The translations under genes and the position numbers were made by a program. Below are positions 18,801 through 20,826 of a DNA stretch of 20,826 bases, piece after piece. The notes beneath the pieces are model-generated. The model saw nothing but the letters and a program-made list of their open reading frames with translations. It had not been told where the DNA came from and searched no databases. Numbering within the stretch: the stretch's first letter is position 1; each line of letters begins with the position of its first letter. The DNA is from Reticulomyxa filosa. Its lineage: Eukaryota > Foraminifera > Reticulomyxidae. The DNA lies in contig ASPP01037485.1 in assembly GCA_000512085.1 (NCBI GenBank), positions 1 to 20,826 on the forward strand. The letters are read 5' to 3'.

Positions 18801-19527
18801 TGTGTTGTTTAGTCTAATAGAAAATAAAGGAAGAAATACCTCCAGGTATGTTAAGAAAAAAGACACTCCGAATGCGATCATGTTCAAGTGTTGTATACGT
18901 TGGACAACATAAATATATTCGGAGTCGCTTCGTCGGCTGGCTAAGATCTTGTGGGGCAATCCAAGTCATGTTGTCCAAAGTTGTTTTTTGTTCATCGAAT
19001 GGTGGAGTATTGTTAATTTTCAAGTCTGTTTGCACTTTGATCGAGTCATCTCGATCGTTTGTAGTGTGACTTTGTTTTTTTTTATAAAATTGTAATCACC
19101 ACAAATTTTGTTATTTTTTTCCGTGCCATCTTCCTTTTCTACTGTTTTTGGAGTGACAACACAAAAGGAAAAAGTACAGCTATACACATTTGTGGTAGAA
19201 TTTAGGTGCAACTTTTGACCTAGAGGTGGGATGGTCTGGTTCAATCTCAAAGTCTTTATTCGATGGCTTCTCATTTTCTCTTTCTCGCATTATATTTACT
19301 ATTTTCACTAGTTGTCTCTTTTGAACGGGAGCTAATGTTACCTGCCCCAATATACTTTTCCAATCTTCTGGCTCTATGAATGCTATGTCCTCCTTTCTTT
19401 TAAGCCCTAACGCTTGGCACAAGGATACAAGCTTTAACGCTTGTCCATCATCTATAGCAACTTCGTTCTTCAAAAATATACATAATTGTTTTTCTTCTGT
19501 ATTTTTTTCTTCTTTACTTTCTGTCAT
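9393..19527 (-). CDS. Gene B: RNF213/mysterin-like giant AAA+ protein, lacking the E3 half
   Basis: Minus-strand gene of about 15 exons and about 3,000 residues, against about 5,200 in human RNF213. RNF213 is a dynein-like AAA+ ATPase fused to a ubiquitin E3 that coats lipid droplets and intracellular bacteria. Exons I can place, with matching phases: 19527-~19185, ~19060-18840, 18766-18387, 18316-17544, 17467-17371, 17247-16194 (frame change at 16559-16564), 16162-15295, 15186-13539, 13458-13085, 13006-~12892, ~12827-10625, 10554-10439, 10371-9985, 9893-9529 and 9468-9393. Family marks include YTSERVGMGKS, DPTKMPDLDTRSM, MGETGC, LLDEVNTS, GKPGTSKT, GLAEQSP, GISNW, CRVHENF and SRFEKQL. AAA3 and AAA4 each carry a lesion, and the RING and C-terminal shell are absent. 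It is a truncated paralogue, a pseudogene, or a gene with assembly errors. Confidence 0.75.
9985..10371 (-). CDS. Gene B exon: NRFEKQ block and following helices
   Basis: Starts IVFLSRFEKQLISYRDPLSK, the counterpart of 'PLLNRLEKH' in RNF213. The remaining 110 residues are helical with an acidic, threonine-rich loop. Ends RINADTQMYSL at the consensus donor GTAAGT (9984). The 91-bp intron to TAG at 9894 keeps phase 0. Confidence 0.75.
10439..10554 (-). CDS. Gene B small exon: CRVHENF block
   Basis: Found by following the family pattern: VYCRVALGNES, CRVHENFKCVVVVQKQEA and HGPNIP match the 'G.HR..CRVH.DFR.IVV.EK..' block after AAA4. Entry phase 1 from 10625 (70-bp intron) and exit phase 0 at GTTTAC (67-bp intron) both fit. 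Too short for simple open-frame detection. Confidence 0.75.
10625..13006 (-). CDS. Gene B exons 10-11: AAA3 and AAA4 ATPase modules
   Basis: SIFKLTNDLKNRNV opens the block. A TATATG microsatellite stretch at about 12828-12892 is probably an intron (donor unclear), then KLNVGEFEEEY. AAA3: FNFVLTFDNLLKMVAIFMKI, Walker A MGETGC-SLIRCLAD (12581-12555, lacking GKT), Walker B LWVLLDEVNTS near 12420. AAA4: Walker A LIGKPGTSKT near 11690 (intact), Walker B FLLFNEIGLAEQSP with N for D at 11459-11457, sensor GISNW near 11360, and the RNFGG block. In active mysterins AAA3 and AAA4 bind and hydrolyse ATP. Ends METGKTVILRNLEGIYQSL...KKKSSG at donor GTATTT (10624). Confidence 0.8.
12832..12854. repeat. TATATG microsatellite
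   Basis: Alternating ATATGT/ATATG units on the plus strand, inside a probable intron of gene B. The surrounding translation (HIHIHIYVI) is an artefact of the repeat. Confidence 0.7.
13085..13458 (-). CDS. Gene B exon 9: AAA2/AAA3 linker
   Basis: TIDTDPTKMPDLDTRSMQQF is a recognisable mysterin block, followed by MERYFPEINGSVPVHQRSFF and a helical part. Ends HGFLIGQDG at donor GTTAGA (13084). The 78-bp intron to CACAG at 13007 joins phase 1 and gives QDG-KSIFKLTND, as in the family's 'NQDG.SM.F' segment. Confidence 0.75.
13539..15186 (-). CDS. Gene B exon 8: arm to AAA-linked P-loop-like region
   Basis: About 549 residues. LRPNKSLLFEVLGLFESQRY and AEHILICNENTTEEDVVCLI match the RNF213 segment just before the AAA core ('LLCTPATTFEEV' in vertebrates). 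QLYTSERVGMGKSRVIQRDI corresponds to the family's degenerate P-loop 'TS..GVGKS'. HLNISSCVSAQINDFLFQLL and MIFLIEIPST follow as in homologues. Leaves in phase 2 at GTTAAA (13538), 80-bp intron. Confidence 0.75.
15295..16162 (-). CDS. Gene B exon 7: mysterin arm
   Basis: About 289 residues. IRCEDLELLSIRDRNSIVEI, then LFPQLSDEQRQSIANSVG, QCFKCVGEGAKSC, and KFCDVNLADISSLINEDNKA. The last resembles the conserved 'VDLASISAGEND' block of metazoan RNF213. Ends in phase 1 at donor GTAAGA (15294). The 108-bp intron to GACAG at 15187 restores LEKKELEDVETLIK. Confidence 0.75.
16163..16193 (-). other. Very short putative intron with a 16-base T run
   Basis: GT at 16193 and AG at 16163 join phase 0 to phase 0 (FKQ to RLCDVYVHF), giving an intron of only 31 bp made mostly of one T run on the minus strand. 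Other introns here are 60-123 bp. The run may be collapsed in the assembly, or the splice is something else. Confidence 0.35.
16194..17247 (-). CDS. Gene B exon 6, with an internal frame change
   Basis: Helical arm segment, including LAQLLKNQTNRSYWIDLLAD and a cysteine cluster CELCLDNDKW...CSNLDYCFKCRLW that could bind a metal. After SIYLENLIK the frame must move by one base at a run of six A (plus-strand T run 16559-16564) to continue as TLEETVNEYQQFSDLINTF. Dropping one A makes it continuous. The exon ends at KWENFKQ with donor GTTGTTTT. Confidence 0.65.
17371..17467 (-). CDS. Gene B exon 5 (short)
   Basis: Encodes WKDIYSITKAIKPFYDKIDG and AAMLKLIWT. It enters in phase 2 from exon 4 and leaves in phase 0 at GTTTCG (17370), joining after a 123-bp intron to DTNANTCRESEILTARI at 17247. 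The frame and protein-like composition support it; too short to carry a domain by itself. Confidence 0.6.
17544..18316 (-). CDS. Gene B exon 4: mysterin arm
   Basis: About 257 helical residues of the N-terminal stalk, including DMKRCLSSKQLFAIVKMIAK, LALSNWPTEQQ and HLIKLLLHHSDLMRP. There is no catalytic motif, as expected for the RNF213 arm. Ends with donor GTGAGT at 17543 (phase 2). The 76-bp intron to AACAG at 17468 restores phase. Confidence 0.75.
18387..18766 (-). CDS. Gene B exon 3
   Basis: Begins with DGRYKLELVHENTPWLYWAD, a strand-rich piece in the position where RNF213 proteins carry a carbohydrate-binding-like fold (tentative). It continues into helices rich in Q, S and E. Ends LGQSNASFKQ at donor GTTTGT (18386). 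The intron, 18386-18317 (70 bp), is phase 0 and joins to AYQALFLCTLW. Confidence 0.7.
18840..19060 (-). CDS. Gene B exon 2 (5' end uncertain)
   Basis: Reads as a polar stretch with KVQTDLKINN and DNMTWIAPQDLS, then a beta-rich part RLRIYLCCPTYTTLEHDRIR. Ends SVFFLNIPG at donor GTATTT (18839). Splicing to the acceptor AAAAAAAG at 18767 (73-bp intron) joins phase 1 to phase 1 and gives NIPG-ADGRYKLELVHENTP, one continuous beta-sandwich-like segment. Confidence 0.6.
19180..19527 (-). CDS. Gene B exon 1: SAM-like N-terminal domain
   Basis: The ATG at 19527 follows an in-frame TAG two codons upstream, so it can be the real start unless an AG at the same point is a splice acceptor. After a charged leader, residues about 20-85 form a five-helix pattern (ALKLVSLCQALGLKRKEDIA, EDWKSI, RQLVKIVNIM) like a sterile alpha motif, a protein-interaction domain. 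The open frame ends at 19180. The donor is probably TGTGTATAG or the upstream AGGTCAAA; several phase-compatible acceptors between 19068 and 19040 fit, so I leave this splice open. Confidence 0.6.
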   Translation of the reverse strand: MTESKEEKNTEEKQLCIFLKNEVAIDDGQALKLVSLCQALGLKRKEDIAFIEPEDWKSILGQVTLAPVQKRQLVKIVNIMRERENEKPSNKDFEIEPDHPTSRSKVAPKFYHKCV

Positions 19528-20214
19528 GCTCTAATGAAAACAAATTATCTTACATGAAGGGCAACCAAAAAAGTCTTGTTATGTCCGTAACAGAGCTACA
19601 CCGCTTGTATAAAAAAATTATTTAGTAATATAAAATCAATTATTTACTCTATAATACTACAATTGGACACCTTCTTTTAATGCACAAATAAAATGAAAGC
19701 GTCCCGGTTGGCTTAAACAACTTATTCGTTATTTGAAATTGTTATTTCTTCTTTCTTTTTAATTAATTTTTTAAAATTTTTTGTAATTTTTGTGTTAATT
19801 GATTATAATTTTTTCCAACATTTGCATTGTTGATTTTAGGGAATTATTCATCAATTATTTGATTTTCCATTCGCTATCTTTTAAAAGTTGTATCCATGCA
19901 TATCATACATTTTATTTCTTCTATTATTTATAACCACTTCAAAAGCAAAACAAAAATAAAAAAAATGGATTTCTCAACAAAAGATGACCTGATTTGCTTC
20001 AACAAAGTGCAAAAAGTTCAGTTTTTTTAATAAAATAAAAAATCCTTTGTTGGCAATACATACGGATTATGTACACTATGAAATTTGAAATTTTTATCTT
20101 TAAATTCATCACTTTGTTGCCATTGCTTTCTTTATTTTACAAAAATAAGGAAACGTCACAAAAATCTCTTGCAACTCGAATGTAGTAATTTTTGATTTGC
20201 ACTTGGTATTGACC
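19528..20214. promoter_or_regulatory. AT-rich spacer between gene C and gene B
   Basis: About 690 bp with no coding frame of note. It must contain the gene B promoter if 19527 is the true start, and the gene C 3' end. I see no convincing TATA or initiator element, only A/T runs. Confidence 0.4.
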
Positions 20215-20543
20215 TCATTGCATTGTCAAAATAAATTTGTTATTCAACTGAAAAATTTAAAAAGTTTATTTTTAGAACACTTGTATTTCCATAACTTTTA
20301 CAAAAAAAGAAAACACAAACAACGTGATGTTAATACCTTTGTTATCACACAGCTGACGTTACACTGTGAAACTTTTCTTTTATAATCTTGATGAGTATCA
20401 AGCACTAGGAACTTTCCTTGCTCACTTTGGCTTTCGCCTTTTTCTGTAGCATTAATGTCTTCCATTGGCAAACAAAGATGACCCTTTGGTAACTTAGCAT
20501 TATTTTTGGAAGTGTCAAAGCAGTTGTGAAAATCACACTGCAT
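20215..20543 (-). CDS. Gene C: small two-exon gene or 3' end of an upstream gene
   Basis: Exon 20543-20337 begins MQCDFHNCFDTSKNNAKLPK and continues ...KRKVSQCNVSCVITK to donor GTATTA. The 89-bp intron 20336-20248 ends in a good pyrimidine-rich acceptor TTTTTCAG, then LNNKFILTMQ and TGA at 20215. An in-frame TAG directly precedes the ATG, and TTTAG before it could equally be a splice acceptor, so the gene may start beyond the window. Four cysteines and a histidine near both ends could bind zinc. I do not recognise the family. Confidence 0.45.
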
Positions 20544-20826
20544 CTAAATATTCTTTCAAAGTCTTGATTTCGTTTTCATTTTTTATTCCGCATCCATATT
20601 ATTTTACCGTCACAACGCAATTCTAGTGCTTTCTAGTGAAAATTAGCAGCCGATCATACAATCAATATTATTATTATTGCTCTTTTTTTTTGGAGCCCCT
20701 TTGTCGTTTTAAATCATAGATTATATATTTCAATTTCATTGTTTAAAGCTACGCAATGACATGACTGTCTTTGGAAATTACACATCTATCGTCACAAAGT
20801 GGTTTTGTAATTTCGAATTTTTCAAA
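20544..20826. other. Right-edge AT-rich sequence without a recognised feature
   Basis: Stops in all frames and several T and ATT runs. It could be intron or promoter of gene C. Confidence 0.4.

Overview
The window is AT-rich eukaryotic nuclear DNA. One gene is split by short GT-AG introns, most of them 60-110 bp, whose phases match across the junctions. I see no bacterial operon signals, RNA genes or CRISPR. The families present (an RNF213/mysterin-type giant ATPase beside a huge repeat protein with HEAT, LRR and ankyrin units) and the AT-rich short introns make a protist, perhaps a foraminiferan such as Reticulomyxa, my first guess. That is inference and not proven; a small-genome metazoan such as a rotifer is an alternative.

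All genes found lie on the minus strand, so they read from high to low coordinates. At 20543-20215 there is a small two-exon gene or the 3' end of a gene that starts outside the window (gene C). A 690-bp AT-rich spacer follows. From 19527 to about 9393 runs gene B, an RNF213/mysterin homologue of about 15 exons and about 3,000 residues: a SAM-like N-terminus, a long mysterin arm, then the two ATPase modules known in the family as AAA3 and AAA4. It stops just after AAA4, so the RING/E3 half is absent, though in-register remnants of the next part of the family can be read down to about 9211. AAA3 lacks the GKT of its Walker A motif and AAA4 has N for D in its Walker B motif.

From 8968 to 1373 lies gene A, seen as five overlapping reading frames that I interpret as one intronless gene of about 2,500 codons broken by four single-base frame changes, three of them at runs of six to eight A/T. 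Its product would be ankyrin repeats, a GlnD/DUF294-type nucleotidyltransferase, an atypical kinase-like domain (motifs NPEDG..N and IDHDHA), leucine-rich repeats, twelve HEAT repeats of about 35 residues and a helical tail. I know of no named protein with this architecture.

The first 1.37 kb is non-coding and carries two copies of a 70-bp direct repeat. The genes are not known to act together. A mysterin relative next to a multi-domain, repeat-bearing enzyme of the kind seen in innate defence is suggestive, but both carry lesions. Whether these are real decay or base-calling errors in homopolymers is the main open question.
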